From: Streptomyces sp. LBL
GTDB lineage: Bacteria > Actinomycetota > Actinomycetes > Streptomycetales > Streptomycetaceae
Assembly: GCF_029893585.1 (NCBI RefSeq)
Contig: NZ_JARXYX010000031.1
Span: forward strand, 62,001 to 126,000
Length of the DNA stretch: 64,000 bases
Reading direction: 5' to 3'
This document shows positions 42,770-51,480 of the stretch, in pieces (the stretch's first letter is position 1; each line of letters begins with the position of its first letter). Both the position numbers and the translations under genes were made by a program. The notes under the pieces were generated by a model. That model had not been told where the DNA came from. It made no database searches and saw only the letters and a program-made list of their open reading frames with translations.

Positions 42770-44332
42770 ATGAGCCGCACCACACCCCGCCGCAGAAGCC
42801 GGGGCGCCCTCGCCGTGGCCCTTGCCGCCTCCCTGTTCCTCTCCGCCTGCGGGGGTTCGACCGATTCCCAGGACAAGGCACAGGCCCCCGCGAAGCCGGG
42901 CCAGAAGGTCGACCTGCGCTTCTGGTCATGGGTTCCCGGTGTCGACAAGGCCGTCGACAAGTGGAACGCCACTCACCCGGACATCCACGTCAAACTGGAG
43001 AAGATCCCGGCGGGGAGCAGCGGCGGCTACGCGAAGATGCGCGCCGCGCTCAAGAGCGGCAACGCGCCCGACCTGGCACAGGTGGAATACCAGGACAAGG
43101 CACAGGCCCCCGCGAAGCCGGGCCAGAAGGTCGACCTGCGCTTCTGGTCATGGGTTCCCGGTGTCGACAAGGCCGTCGACAAGTGGAACGCCACTCACCC
43201 GGACATCCACGTCAAACTGGAGAAGATCCCGGCGGGGAGCAGCGGCGGCTACGCGAAGATGCGCGCCGCGCTCAAGAGCGGCAACGCGCCCGACCTGGCA
43301 CAGGTGGAATACCAGGAGATCCCCTCGTTCCTGCTGGAGAACGGCCTGGTGAACCTGTCCCAGTACGGCGCGGACAAGGACCGGTCGAAGTTCGTGGACT
43401 GGCAGTGGCAGCAGGGAGTCTTCGACAAGGCTGTCTACGCGATCCCCCAAGCGTCCGGCCCGATGGGCCTGTTCTACCGCTCCGACCTGTACAAGAAGTG
43501 GGGCATCGATCCGCCCGCCACCTGGGAGGAGTTCGCCCAGGCTGCGCAGAAGATTCACGACGCCAACCCGAAGGCGTACATCAGCACCTTCCCCGCCGGC
43601 AACTCCGCCTGGTTCACCGCACTCGCCTGGCAGGCGGGCGCCAAGTGGTTCGGCGTGAACGGCGACACCTGGTCGGTGAACATCGACTCCCCGCAGACCC
43701 TCAAGGTCGCCGCCTTCTGGGACGACCTGCGCAGCAAGAAAGTGATCAAGTCCGAACCCGACTTCGCCAACGGCTGGTACAAGGACCTGCAGAGCGGTGC
43801 CATCACCTCGTGGGTCAGTGCCCAGTGGGGCGACGCCATCATCAGCGGAAACGCTCCCAAGACCACCGGCAAATGGGCGGTCGCACCCATGCCGCAGTGG
43901 ACCAAGGGCTCGAAGGTGTCCGCGAACTGGGGCGGATCCTCCACGGCCGTCCTCAAGGGTGCCAAGCACATCCCCGAGGCCCTGAAGTTCGCCGAATGGC
44001 TCAACACCGACCCCGCGAGCGTCGATCTGCTGCTGCAGGGCGGCTACGGCTGGCCCGCGGCTGCCGACGGGTACAAGGGCTCCTCGCTGGACAAGCCGTC
44101 ACCGTTCTTCGGAGGCCAGAAGTACAACGAGGTCTTCGCGCAGGCGGACAAGAGCATCGACAACTCGTGGAAGTGGATACCGACGATCGACGCCACCTAC
44201 CAGCACCTCAATGACGGTTTCCAGGCCGCCCTGGCCGGCAAGGGCACGTTCGTCTCGGCGGTCCGGCAGGCGCAGAAGCAGACCGTCGAGGACCTGAAGA
44301 GGAAGGGTCTGAAGGTTTCCACCGGCCAGTGA
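42770..44332 (+). CDS. Sugar ABC transporter binding lipoprotein with internal 74-residue duplication
   Basis: 520 aa. Signal peptide with Arg-rich start and lipobox FLSACGG, so anchored outside the membrane. From VDLRFWSWVPGVDKAVDKWN onward it is a family 1 solute-binding protein, with SGPMGLFYRSDLYKKWGI and SVNIDSPQTLKVAAFWDDLR. Residues 34-107 are repeated exactly as 108-181 (DNA 42869-43090 and 43091-43312). Without the repeat the protein would be about 446 aa, the normal size. The extra copy adds a second first-lobe unit and probably disturbs folding, unless it is an assembly artefact. It heads the transporter operon and probably binds galactose or a galactoside. Confidence 0.85.
   Translation: MSRTTPRRRSRGALAVALAASLFLSACGGSTDSQDKAQAPAKPGQKVDLRFWSWVPGVDKAVDKWNATHPDIHVKLEKIPAGSSGGYAKMRAALKSGNAPDLAQVEYQDKAQAPAKPGQKVDLRFWSWVPGVDKAVDKWNATHPDIHVKLEKIPAGSSGGYAKMRAALKSGNAPDLAQVEYQEIPSFLLENGLVNLSQYGADKDRSKFVDWQWQQGVFDKAVYAIPQASGPMGLFYRSDLYKKWGIDPPATWEEFAQAAQKIHDANPKAYISTFPAGNSAWFTALAWQAGAKWFGVNGDTWSVNIDSPQTLKVAAFWDDLRSKKVIKSEPDFANGWYKDLQSGAITSWVSAQWGDAIISGNAPKTTGKWAVAPMPQWTKGSKVSANWGGSSTAVLKGAKHIPEALKFAEWLNTDPASVDLLLQGGYGWPAAADGYKGSSLDKPSPFFGGQKYNEVFAQADKSIDNSWKWIPTIDATYQHLNDGFQAALAGKGTFVSAVRQAQKQTVEDLKRKGLKVSTGQ
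42869..43312 (+). repeat. Exact in-frame tandem duplication, 2 x 222 bp
   Basis: Copy 1 is 42869-43090, copy 2 is 43091-43312; I see no base difference. CAGGA lies at the start of each copy and immediately after copy 2, so the duplication could have arisen by slippage at this 5-base match. Confidence 0.92.
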
Positions 44333-44337
44333 CCACC

Positions 44338-44379
44338 TCCGGAGGGCGCGGCACGGCCGCCGCCGTTCTGCCCTCCGGA
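44338..44379 (+). terminator. Hairpin between binding protein and permease
   Basis: TCCGGAGGGC (44338-44347) pairs exactly with 44370-44379. Partial terminators here commonly keep binding-protein expression above permease expression. Confidence 0.55.
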
Positions 44380-44396
44380 CTCCAGAAAGAACTCCG

Positions 44397-45311
44397 ATGC
44401 CCACCCGCACCCGCACCCCCCGCCGCCGCCGCAGAAGTCTGGCGCCCGTCGCCTTCGTCGCACCGTTCCTCCTGCTGTTCCTCCTGACCTTCGCCCTCCC
44501 CATCGGCTACGCCGTCTACCAGAGCGTCATGGATGTCGAGCACACAGGAGTCCTGGGGCTCGGCGGCAGCCATACCGTCTTCGTAGGGCTCGGCAACTAC
44601 TCCGACGCGGTGTCCGATCACGCCTTTGTGCGCAGCATCGGTCGCGTACTGCTGTTCGCGGCCGTCCAGGTGCCGGTGATGGTCGCGTTGTCCGCCGGGC
44701 TCGCGCTGCTGCTGGACACCGCCTCGGCCAGAGGCGTGCGGTTCTTCCGCGCCGCCTTCTTCCTGCCCTACGGCGTTCCGGGCGTCATCGCGTCCATCCT
44801 GTGGGGCTTCCTGTACGTACCGGGAGTCAGCCCTCTCGTGGACGGCATGCGCCATCTGGGGGTGTCGGTCGACCTGTTGGGAGGAAACACGGTTCTGTGG
44901 TCCATCGCGAACATCGTCACCTGGGAGTTCGCCGGCTACAACGTGCTGGTTCTCGTCGCCCAGTTGCGCACCATCCCCGCGGAGCTGTACGAGGCCGCCC
45001 GCATCGACGGCGCCAGTGCGTGGATGACGGTCCGGCACGTCAAACTGCCGCTGCTGCGACCGGCGTTGATCCTCACCACGGTCTTCACCATCATCGGCAC
45101 GCTGCAACTGTTCGCGGAACCGCTGGTGCTCAAGCCCGTCTCGTCGAGCATCGACAGCGCCTACACCCCCAACCTCAGCGCCTACAACGAGGCGTTCACC
45201 AACGACAACTACCACCTCGCCGCCGCCGAGGCAGTGCTGCTCGCCCTCGCCGCGTTCGTGCTCTCCTTCGGTTTCCTGCGGCTGATCAACAAGAGAGGTG
45301 GGGACGCGTGA
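44397..45311 (+). CDS. Sugar ABC transporter permease 1
   Basis: 304 aa, MalF/UgpA-like with six membrane spans (APVAFVAPFLLLFLLTFALP, VPVMVALSAGLALLLDTASA). The ATPase-contact loop is ELYEAARIDGASAWMTVRHV. Long Arg-rich cytoplasmic start. Its TGA overlaps the GTG of permease 2. No ATPase gene is nearby; a shared MsiK-type ATPase is usual in Streptomyces. Confidence 0.88.
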   Translation: MPTRTRTPRRRRRSLAPVAFVAPFLLLFLLTFALPIGYAVYQSVMDVEHTGVLGLGGSHTVFVGLGNYSDAVSDHAFVRSIGRVLLFAAVQVPVMVALSAGLALLLDTASARGVRFFRAAFFLPYGVPGVIASILWGFLYVPGVSPLVDGMRHLGVSVDLLGGNTVLWSIANIVTWEFAGYNVLVLVAQLRTIPAELYEAARIDGASAWMTVRHVKLPLLRPALILTTVFTIIGTLQLFAEPLVLKPVSSSIDSAYTPNLSAYNEAFTNDNYHLAAAEAVLLALAAFVLSFGFLRLINKRGGDA

Positions 45312-46237
45312 GTCTCCAGACACCGGCCCGCACAGTTCCGCCAGGCGACGGGACGCCGGCCTCCGACGACAGCACGACGCCGCGCGGCGGCATCACCGGG
45401 GTCACCCCACGCAGTCGCATCCTGGTCACCGGCCTGCTGGTGGCGGCCGCCGGGTACTTCCTGCTCCCGGTGTACTGGCTGGTGGTGGCGTCCACGAAGT
45501 CCACCGGCGATCTGTTCGGCAGCTTCGGGTTGTGGTTCTCCCATCCCCAGTTCCTGAGCAATCTGCGCCAGGTGGTCACCTACGACGATGCGATCTACCT
45601 GCGCTGGGCCGCCAACAGCCTGCTGTACGCGGGCGTCGGCGCGGGCGTGGCGACGCTTCTGGCCGCGATGTGCGGCTACGCGCTGGCCAAGTTCTCCTTC
45701 GCCGGCCGCGACACGATCTTCAACATAGTGCTGGGCGGCGTCCTGATCCCCGCCACGGCACTGGCGCTGCCCATGTACCTGCTGTTCAGCGAGGCAGGCC
45801 TGGCCAACACCTACTGGGCCGTACTGCTGCCGAGCTTCGTCAGCCCCTTCGGCGTGTACCTGTGCCGGATCTACGCCACGGCATCCATACCGGACGAGTT
45901 GCTGGAGGCAGCCCGCATCGACGGCGCGGGAGAGATCCGCATCTTCACGGTCGTTGCTCTGCGCATCATGACCCCCGCCCTGGTGACGATCTTCCTCTTC
46001 CAGTTCGTCGGCATCTGGAACAACTACTTTCTGCCGCTGGTCATGCTGTCCGACTCCAAGCTGTACCCCATCACCCTCGGCCTGACGTCGTGGCAGTCCT
46101 TCGCCGACCGCCAACCGCAGCTCTACCAGCTGACAGTCGGAGGCGCCTTGGTCTCCGTCGTCCCGCTGATGATCGCCATGGTCGTCCTGCAGCGCTTCTG
46201 GCGCAGCGGTTTGACTGAGGGCAGCGTAAAGGGCTGA
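45308..46237 (+). CDS. Sugar ABC transporter permease 2
   Basis: 309 aa, MalG/UgpE-like. ILVTGLLVAAAGYFLLPVYW is the first span and ELLEAARIDGAGEIRIFTVV the EAA loop; ends LTEGSVKG, a typical short permease tail. GTG 45308 overlaps the stop of permease 1. The last 25 bases recur with two changes at 46536-46560. Confidence 0.88.
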   Translation: MSLQTPARTVPPGDGTPASDDSTTPRGGITGVTPRSRILVTGLLVAAAGYFLLPVYWLVVASTKSTGDLFGSFGLWFSHPQFLSNLRQVVTYDDAIYLRWAANSLLYAGVGAGVATLLAAMCGYALAKFSFAGRDTIFNIVLGGVLIPATALALPMYLLFSEAGLANTYWAVLLPSFVSPFGVYLCRIYATASIPDELLEAARIDGAGEIRIFTVVALRIMTPALVTIFLFQFVGIWNNYFLPLVMLSDSKLYPITLGLTSWQSFADRQPQLYQLTVGGALVSVVPLMIAMVVLQRFWRSGLTEGSVKG

Positions 46238-46563
46238 CGCCCCCGGACCGCACGGTCCTGCCTCCTTGCGGGTGGGGAGCGCGGCAGCGCACGGCGCTCA
46301 ACGGGCCGCGTCCCAGAGAGGCAAGAGGTTGGCGTACTGGTCGCAGTCGAACAAGTTCCTCGGCCGGTTAGTGCTGCCGCCACGTGGACGGTGTGTGCGG
46401 CGCTCACGCCGTTCACCGACCGGACGGCGCCGTGCTCTGGAAGGAACGCCGGTATCGATGACCATCCGTCCGGTGAGTATCTCGCCGGTCGACACCACCC
46501 CGACCATGCGGTCCGGGTCCTCCACCGCGAGGACCGACTCAGGGCAGCGTCAAGGGCTGAAAG
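46238..46563. other. Scar region between transporter and GH2 gene
   Basis: About 325 bp. A minus-strand frame (46298-46525) reads DRMVGVVSTGEILTGRMVID and ends NLFDCDQYANLLPLWDAAR; it looks like the end of a real protein, but I cannot name it. At 46536-46560 the final codons of permease 2 recur (GACTCAGGGCAGCGTCAAGG), so this block seems to have been inserted between two copies of the permease tail. Confidence 0.5.
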
Positions 46564-46590
46564 AGGGGAGGGGCAGCTCGCCCCTCCCCT
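46564..46590. terminator. Bidirectional terminator between converging genes
   Basis: AGGGGAGGGGC (46564-46574) pairs exactly with 46580-46590 around AGCTC. It lies 25 bp after the GH2 stop. Confidence 0.75.
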
Positions 46591-46614
46591 CCAGGCAACC
46601 GCATCTGCTGAAGG

Positions 46615-48663
46615 TCACCTGCCCCTGGGATTGACCGCCTTCCGGAACCTGTCGTAGACGAGCTTGGGCCGTTCCTCGGCGAAGGTGAGCAGACCCATCA
46701 CGGAGATGCCGTTGTAGGCCTGGTTGTAGCCGGCACGCTGCTTGTAGTCCTTGAGAACCCAGTAGGTGAAGCCGACAACGAACTCGCTGCGGGCGCTCAC
46801 CTGGGCCCAGTGGGCGGTCAAGCTCGCCGCCTGCCACTCCTCCGTCCCCTGCGTGGTGGCGGGACCGTGGGTGCCGGCAATGGACCAGGTGCCGTTCTCG
46901 GTGATCAGGATGGGCTTGTCGGGGTACTTCGCGTGCACGGCGTCGAGCGTGGGGCCGAGGTCGGAGTCCTCGCCGTAGAAGTAGCCGAAGTACTCGTTGA
47001 ACCCGATCACGTCGGCGAGGTCGAACGCGGGGTCGTTGCTGGTGTTGGAGGCCCAGGTAACCGGGCGGGCGGTGAGGTCGACCGCATTCACAGCCGCCTT
47101 CAAGTCGGCGAGCCAGGCCCGGTAGAGGGGGGCGCCGTTCGCGTCGATCTCCGACTCGTTCTGCAGTCCCCAGAGGATCACCGAGGGGTGGTTGTGCTGG
47201 TTCCACGCCATGGTCAGGGCCAGCGCGCGGGCGAGGCCGTAGCGCTCCGTCTGCAGCTTCTCCTGGGCGGTGTTGAGCCACATGGTGTCGATGTCGTCCA
47301 TCACCAGCACGCCGTGCTCGTCCGCCCAGTCGTAAACGTAGGGGTGACGGTTGTAGACGCAGTTGCGGATGAAGTTGGCACCCAGAGTCGTCACGTGGCC
47401 CAGCTCCCGGTCGTACTCGGCCGGCGTCAACGCCCTGCCGTGCGCGGCCGTCTCCTCATGCCAGTTGAGGCCCTTGAGGAACAGCGGCTTGCCGTTCAGC
47501 CGCAACTGGGCGTCCGCGATGCGCAGTTCCCGTACGCCGTACACGGTGGACAGCGTGTCCACCCGCGGTCCCGAGGATCTCCCGGCGGCCAGGGTGGCGC
47601 GCGCGGTGAGGGTCTGCGGCGCGGCCGGACTCCAGCGGGGCGCGCCGGGTATGCGGACCACGACCCGTACGACGCCCGCCGACCGGGCGGCGATCCGGGC
47701 GGCGACCACAGTGGGCCGGCCACCGCTCCCCCGGCCGGGGTCCAAGGTGAGATGTCCGTCGAAGTCGGTGGTGCTGTGGTTCTCGACGACCGCGTGTGCC
47801 TCCAGGCTCCCGCCTGCGGCGGCCACGAGCAGTTTGGCAATGGTGACCTGCGGAACCGCCTCGATCCAGGCCGACCGGGTCAGACCCGCGTAGGGCCAGT
47901 AGTCGACGGGCTTGTACGGCAACTCGTGGTCGTCGGTGACCGGCTGCGGCGTAGCAGCCGTGTAGTCGGTGTAGCTCGCCCGGCGGAAGACCCGCACGGC
48001 GATCGTCTGACGTCGGCCCGGTCGAAGCGCCCCGGACACCGGCAGCGCGAACGGGGAGTTGGCGCCTTCGTGCTTTCCGAGATGTGTTCCGTCGAGCCAT
48101 ACCTCGGCGCTGTAACCGGCGGCCAGGAAGGCGATGCGGACGTGCCGGGCACGCCATGAGGCGGGTACGTCGACGGTGGTGCGGTACCAGGCGTAGCCGT
48201 CGGTGAATGCCGTGCCCTTGCCGAAGGGTGTGGTCTGCGATCCGAATCCGGGGGTGTTCAGCAGGTCCCAGGCCGCCGGTACGTCGGCGTGGTCCCAGGT
48301 CCGGTCGTCGTGGTGCGGGGACTGCCAGGTCTCGTCGAGTCCCTGGTCGTCGGGGTCGAAGCGGAAGCGCCACCGCTTGTCCAGGGACACGTAGTCGCGG
48401 GCGGGCTCATGAGTACGCCAGCCGTCGAAGGCCGGAAGCACCGTGCCGTACTGGAAGACGACGTTGGTGCCACCGACGTCGCGCACGTGGGTGCCGGAGG
48501 GCTCGGTGGCGGGGTGAGAGTCGAGAACCGGGCCGCTCGCGGCGGCCATGGCTGAGCCGTCTGCCGCTCGTGCCGTCTCCGGCCAGGCCGGCAGGGCGAC
48601 GATGGCAATCGCCCCGAGTGCCGTGACGACGGTGCGCCGGGACGGGTGGATGGATTCGGTCAT
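46615..48663 (-). CDS. Secreted GH2 glycosidase (beta-galactosidase/glucuronidase-like)
   Basis: 682 aa. Tat-type signal HPSRRTVVTALGAIAIVALP. Sugar-binding domain (RDYVSLDKRWRFRFD, YAWYRTTVDVP), an Ig-like domain, then the GH2 barrel: LKGLNWHEETAAHGRALTPA, RNCVYNRHPYVYDWADEHG, ILWGLQNESEIDANG with the acid/base Glu, and ILITENGTWSIAG with the nucleophile Glu. It releases a terminal beta-linked sugar outside the cell. The neighbouring transporter and galactonate pathway suggest galactose. Faces a cellulase-like gene across an AT-rich motif. Confidence 0.87.
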   Translation of the reverse strand: MTESIHPSRRTVVTALGAIAIVALPAWPETARAADGSAMAAASGPVLDSHPATEPSGTHVRDVGGTNVVFQYGTVLPAFDGWRTHEPARDYVSLDKRWRFRFDPDDQGLDETWQSPHHDDRTWDHADVPAAWDLLNTPGFGSQTTPFGKGTAFTDGYAWYRTTVDVPASWRARHVRIAFLAAGYSAEVWLDGTHLGKHEGANSPFALPVSGALRPGRRQTIAVRVFRRASYTDYTAATPQPVTDDHELPYKPVDYWPYAGLTRSAWIEAVPQVTIAKLLVAAAGGSLEAHAVVENHSTTDFDGHLTLDPGRGSGGRPTVVAARIAARSAGVVRVVVRIPGAPRWSPAAPQTLTARATLAAGRSSGPRVDTLSTVYGVRELRIADAQLRLNGKPLFLKGLNWHEETAAHGRALTPAEYDRELGHVTTLGANFIRNCVYNRHPYVYDWADEHGVLVMDDIDTMWLNTAQEKLQTERYGLARALALTMAWNQHNHPSVILWGLQNESEIDANGAPLYRAWLADLKAAVNAVDLTARPVTWASNTSNDPAFDLADVIGFNEYFGYFYGEDSDLGPTLDAVHAKYPDKPILITENGTWSIAGTHGPATTQGTEEWQAASLTAHWAQVSARSEFVVGFTYWVLKDYKQRAGYNQAYNGISVMGLLTFAEERPKLVYDRFRKAVNPRGR

Positions 48664-48737
48664 GGCAGGCGGCTCCTCGATGCGCGTACGTGTTCGTCCG
48701 CCCCACAGCCTGGACAACCCCGTATTCCTCGTCAAGG

Positions 48738-48760
48738 ATTATTCATAAATAATGAATTGA
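48738..48760. promoter_or_regulatory. AT-rich palindromic motif between the two glycosidases
   Basis: ATTATTCATAAATAAT (48738-48753) has 6-bp exact arms, followed by GAATTGA. The minus strand resembles the motif at 42667-42687. Confidence 0.55.
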
Positions 48761-48822
48761 GTTAGCGTGGTGCCGTCGAGCCGCCGACGGCGTCCCACCG
48801 CACACGAACGACGGGTGACCTC

Positions 48823-50109
48823 ATGACCACCGCACAGCAAGCCACCACGAGCGAGACCACGGGCCGACTCGCCATCACCCTGTGGGACTTCAGCTGGTAC
48901 ACACAGGCAGGACCCGGCGAGCCCTTCGCCGACCTCGACCGCGCCTTCGCCGAGACGGTGGACCGCGGATTCAACACCGTGCGCATCTGCGCCATGCCCT
49001 TCCTCCTGTTCTCCGGACGCGTCCCCGACCCGGAGTCCATCCAGGTTTGTGGCCTGGGCGAGGACTTCGGACAGCGCACCCGCTGGTACGACGTGCGCGG
49101 CGGCTACCCGCTGGACGGCCGGCGACGGCTCGTCGAGCTGTTCGAGGCCGCCGCCCGCCACGACTGCAAGGTGATCGTGTCCTCCTGGGAGTACCAGCAG
49201 TCCCCCAGCTTCGCCGACACCGACGCCTGGCACCGCGCCCTGGCCGAGGTCCCCGGCCCGGACCGCGCCGAGGCGGTGGCCGAAGCACTCGCCGATCTCC
49301 TCGACTTCCTCACGGAGCGCGGACTGACCGACCGGGTCGCCTACGTCGAGGTGCACAACGAGGTCGACAACTGCTCCCTGGTACCGCGCAACGGCGCCAC
49401 CCACTACGCCTATCTGCGCGGCCCTCTCGACCGCGCCGTGAAACTGCTGCAGGGACGCCACCCCGGCATCCCCGTCACCTACTCGCTGGGCGAGCCCTGG
49501 CCGAGCGAGATCGACGACCTGCCGGAGGGGGCGCAGATCGCGCACTTCCACTTCTACGTCTACGGCGTCCTCGGCGCGCTCTACGAGGCGGTCGGACTCG
49601 GCCACGGCACCGAAGCGGCACCCGAGACGGCTGCCTGGCCGACCCCCGAACTGGCCGCCATGCTGCGCCCCGACGCGCCCGCCTTCGCCGACTACCGGCC
49701 GGACGAACCCTGGCGGCTCGCGGCCACCGGCATCCCGCGCGAACTGTTCTACGCACACGACTGGGTCGATCCCGACCGCTGGGACCTGTGGCTCTACGAG
49801 AACTATCCGGCGCACCGACAAGCCATGCGGGAGACCCTGGCCGGATGGGTCGACGCCGTCACCGCGTTCGCCCGCCGCCGCGGCATCCCCGCCGTCCTCG
49901 GAGAAGGCGTCGTGGGCTACACCCCACTGCTGACGCGCTTCGAGGAAGACGCCGTCGGCAAGGACATCGCCGAGTTCGTCGTCGACCGCTGCCTCGCGGC
50001 CGACTTCCAGGGCGTCGTCCTGACCTCCAACGCCGCCCCTCACCACCCCATGTGGCACACCGACCGGGACTGGATGCGGCGGGTCAACGCCCGTGTCACC
50101 GCGAGCTGA
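48823..50109 (+). CDS. Cellulase-like TIM-barrel glycosidase
   Basis: 428 aa without a signal peptide, so cytoplasmic. LAITLWDFSWYTQAGPGEPF and RGFNTVRICAMPFLLF start the barrel; YVEVHNEVDNCSLVPRNG supplies the probable acid/base Glu and PAVLGEGVVGYTPLL the probable nucleophile Glu. HFHFYVYGVLGALYEA is also typical of the 'sugar-binding cellulase-like' group. It may cleave an imported oligosaccharide. Divergent from the GH2 gene and facing away from it, presumably in the same regulon. Confidence 0.8.
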   Translation: MTTAQQATTSETTGRLAITLWDFSWYTQAGPGEPFADLDRAFAETVDRGFNTVRICAMPFLLFSGRVPDPESIQVCGLGEDFGQRTRWYDVRGGYPLDGRRRLVELFEAAARHDCKVIVSSWEYQQSPSFADTDAWHRALAEVPGPDRAEAVAEALADLLDFLTERGLTDRVAYVEVHNEVDNCSLVPRNGATHYAYLRGPLDRAVKLLQGRHPGIPVTYSLGEPWPSEIDDLPEGAQIAHFHFYVYGVLGALYEAVGLGHGTEAAPETAAWPTPELAAMLRPDAPAFADYRPDEPWRLAATGIPRELFYAHDWVDPDRWDLWLYENYPAHRQAMRETLAGWVDAVTAFARRRGIPAVLGEGVVGYTPLLTRFEEDAVGKDIAEFVVDRCLAADFQGVVLTSNAAPHHPMWHTDRDWMRRVNARVTAS

Positions 50110-50591
50110 AAGCCATCCCGCGGCGGGCCCGGAACACAGACGCCACGATGCCGCTCCCGGCGCACCGATGCCGAAGGGGGCTGTCGGGTTCGGCGAGCCC
50201 GCCACCATGACAGAGGGCGGTCAGGCATCAGGCTGAGCACCAGAGTCCGTCTCACCGCCGCCGATGCCTGGGCAACGTAGCCCTCGACTCCTCTGCAAGG
50301 GCCGCCATCGATGCCGGCCATGGCGGCCCTCTAGAGTTCCACGTCCGATGACGCATGCCTGTCGGGTCATGATGGCTCCGACCGGCGCAGCACCGTAGGC
50401 GCGAGTCCTGAGTCCGATGGAGGCTGTCCCCTGAACTGGGCCACCGCGGCCGGGCCGTACATGTAGCTGAAGGCGGCCACCTGGACGGCGCCCCAGGCAT
50501 CGTTTCTGTCGGCGGCGGGTGAATCGTGGTTCTGGATCACTTTCAGTGCCGGAGCCACGGAGGGTCACCGAACCCGCGATCATGAACGGCC
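50110..50591. other. Stretch without an identified gene
   Basis: A minus-strand frame at 50367-50558 starts APALKVIQNHDSP and contains NDAWGAVQVAAFSYMYGPAA; it has coding character, but I do not recognise it and it ends quickly. No other gene is credible here. Confidence 0.35.
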
Positions 50592-50828
50592 TTGAGTGAC
50601 GTCTTCCTCAAGGGCCTGTGGTTTCACCGGGTCGATGGCGTTCGGATCGAAAACGCATTGGCGGAAGGCGAGTTGGTGGTCGAGCGGGCCCGGGCGACTG
50701 CGGAGCGGGCCGGGTGTTCCGGCTGCGGGGTGAGGTCGGCGCGGGTGCACAGCCGGTATGTACGTCGCCTTGCGGACAGTGCGGTCGGGCACCGCCGGGT
50801 GGTGATCGAGGCGACGAGAACTCGGAAG
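50592..50828 (+). pseudogene. ISL3-family transposase N-terminal remnant
   Basis: LKGLWFHRVDGVRIENALAE then CSGCGVRSARVHSRYVRRLA and VVIEATRTRKG is the N-terminal zinc-finger region of ISL3 transposases. The frame breaks into a cupin gene at about 50829; no DDE core remains. Confidence 0.75.
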
Positions 50829-50830
50829 GG

Positions 50831-51127
50831 GCCTCCCACGTGCGGTTCTCGGCGGGCGCCCGGACCGTCTGGCACACCCATCCCGCCGGGCAGCGCCTGC
50901 TCATCACCAAGGGCACCGGTTGGGTGCAGGAGTGGGGCAAGAAGCGCATCACCGTTCACAAGGGTGACGTCGTCTGGCTCGCGCCGGGTGCCAAGCACTG
51001 GCACGGGGCGACCAGCTACAGCGCGATGGCGCACACCGCCATCACCTATGCCGTCGACGGAACCAACGTGGACTGGCTCGAACACGTCACCGACGACCAG
51101 TACCGGGACGGGAAGCGGAGGAAGTAA
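50831..51127 (+). pseudogene. Cupin-domain protein, 5'-truncated
   Basis: SHVRFSAGARTVWHTHPAGQ, GTGWVQEWGKKRITVHKGD and WLAPGAKHWHGATSYSAM form a cupin barrel with both His motifs, ending TDDQYRDGKRRK. About 30 N-terminal residues are missing at the joint with the ISL3 remnant. An in-frame GTG near 50840 might still allow a ~95-aa product. Same subfamily as 35795 and 56209. Confidence 0.7.
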
Positions 51128-51132
51128 GCACA

Positions 51133-51198
51133 ATGAAGAAGTTCACAACAATTGCCCTCATCGGGACGGTCGCCGCCGGAACGCTCCTCGTGGGGTAA
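51133..51198 (+). pseudogene. Signal-peptide stub of a secreted protein
   Basis: ATG 51133 starts KKFTTIALIGTVAAGTLLVG, a clear export signal, then TAA. The mature protein is lost at the joint with LacI sequence. It starts six bases after the cupin stop. Confidence 0.55.
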
Positions 51199-51202
51199 AC
51201 GG

Positions 51203-51310
51203 CCCAGGCCGAGCCGGGGGAGGTGGCCGCGGCCAGTGCGCTGGCGGGGCCGTTCAGGACGTAGTCCAGCTCGTCCACGGCCCGCAGCACCCGCTCCCGG
51301 GTGGACGCCG
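51203..51310 (-). pseudogene. LacI-type regulator helix-turn-helix scrap
   Basis: TRERVLRAVDELDYVLNGPA is the classic third helix/hinge of LacI regulators. Only about 35 codons remain. Confidence 0.65.
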
Positions 51311-51342
51311 CCCTCGGACACCGCCCCCGCTCCCGCACCGGC

Positions 51343-51480
51343 CAGATCGAATCGGTCTCCCCGGCACTGGCGCAGAACGACAAGGAGCGGGTCCAGGAGC
51401 TCTGGAGCGACGACAGCCTCTCGCGTCGCGACCGGGGCCTGGTCACCATCGCGGTGCTCATCTCCAACGGACAGCAGGCC
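51343..51480 (+). pseudogene. Carboxymuconolactone-decarboxylase-like protein, N-terminal scrap
   Basis: IESVSPALAQNDKERVQELW followed by SRRDRGLVTIAVLISNGQQA matches the first 50 residues of CMD-family proteins (compare 56715-57036). The catalytic part is replaced by antisense SDR sequence at about 51478. Confidence 0.65.

Noticed and set aside
42869..43312. The two 222-bp units as a CRISPR or natural two-domain design
   Set aside because: No spacers, only two units, and the binding-protein family has no such internal repeat; a tandem duplication explains it.
50367..50558. A small complete gene on the minus strand
   Set aside because: It has coding character but matches nothing I know, and ends within 63 codons among fragments; listed only as an unassigned stretch.
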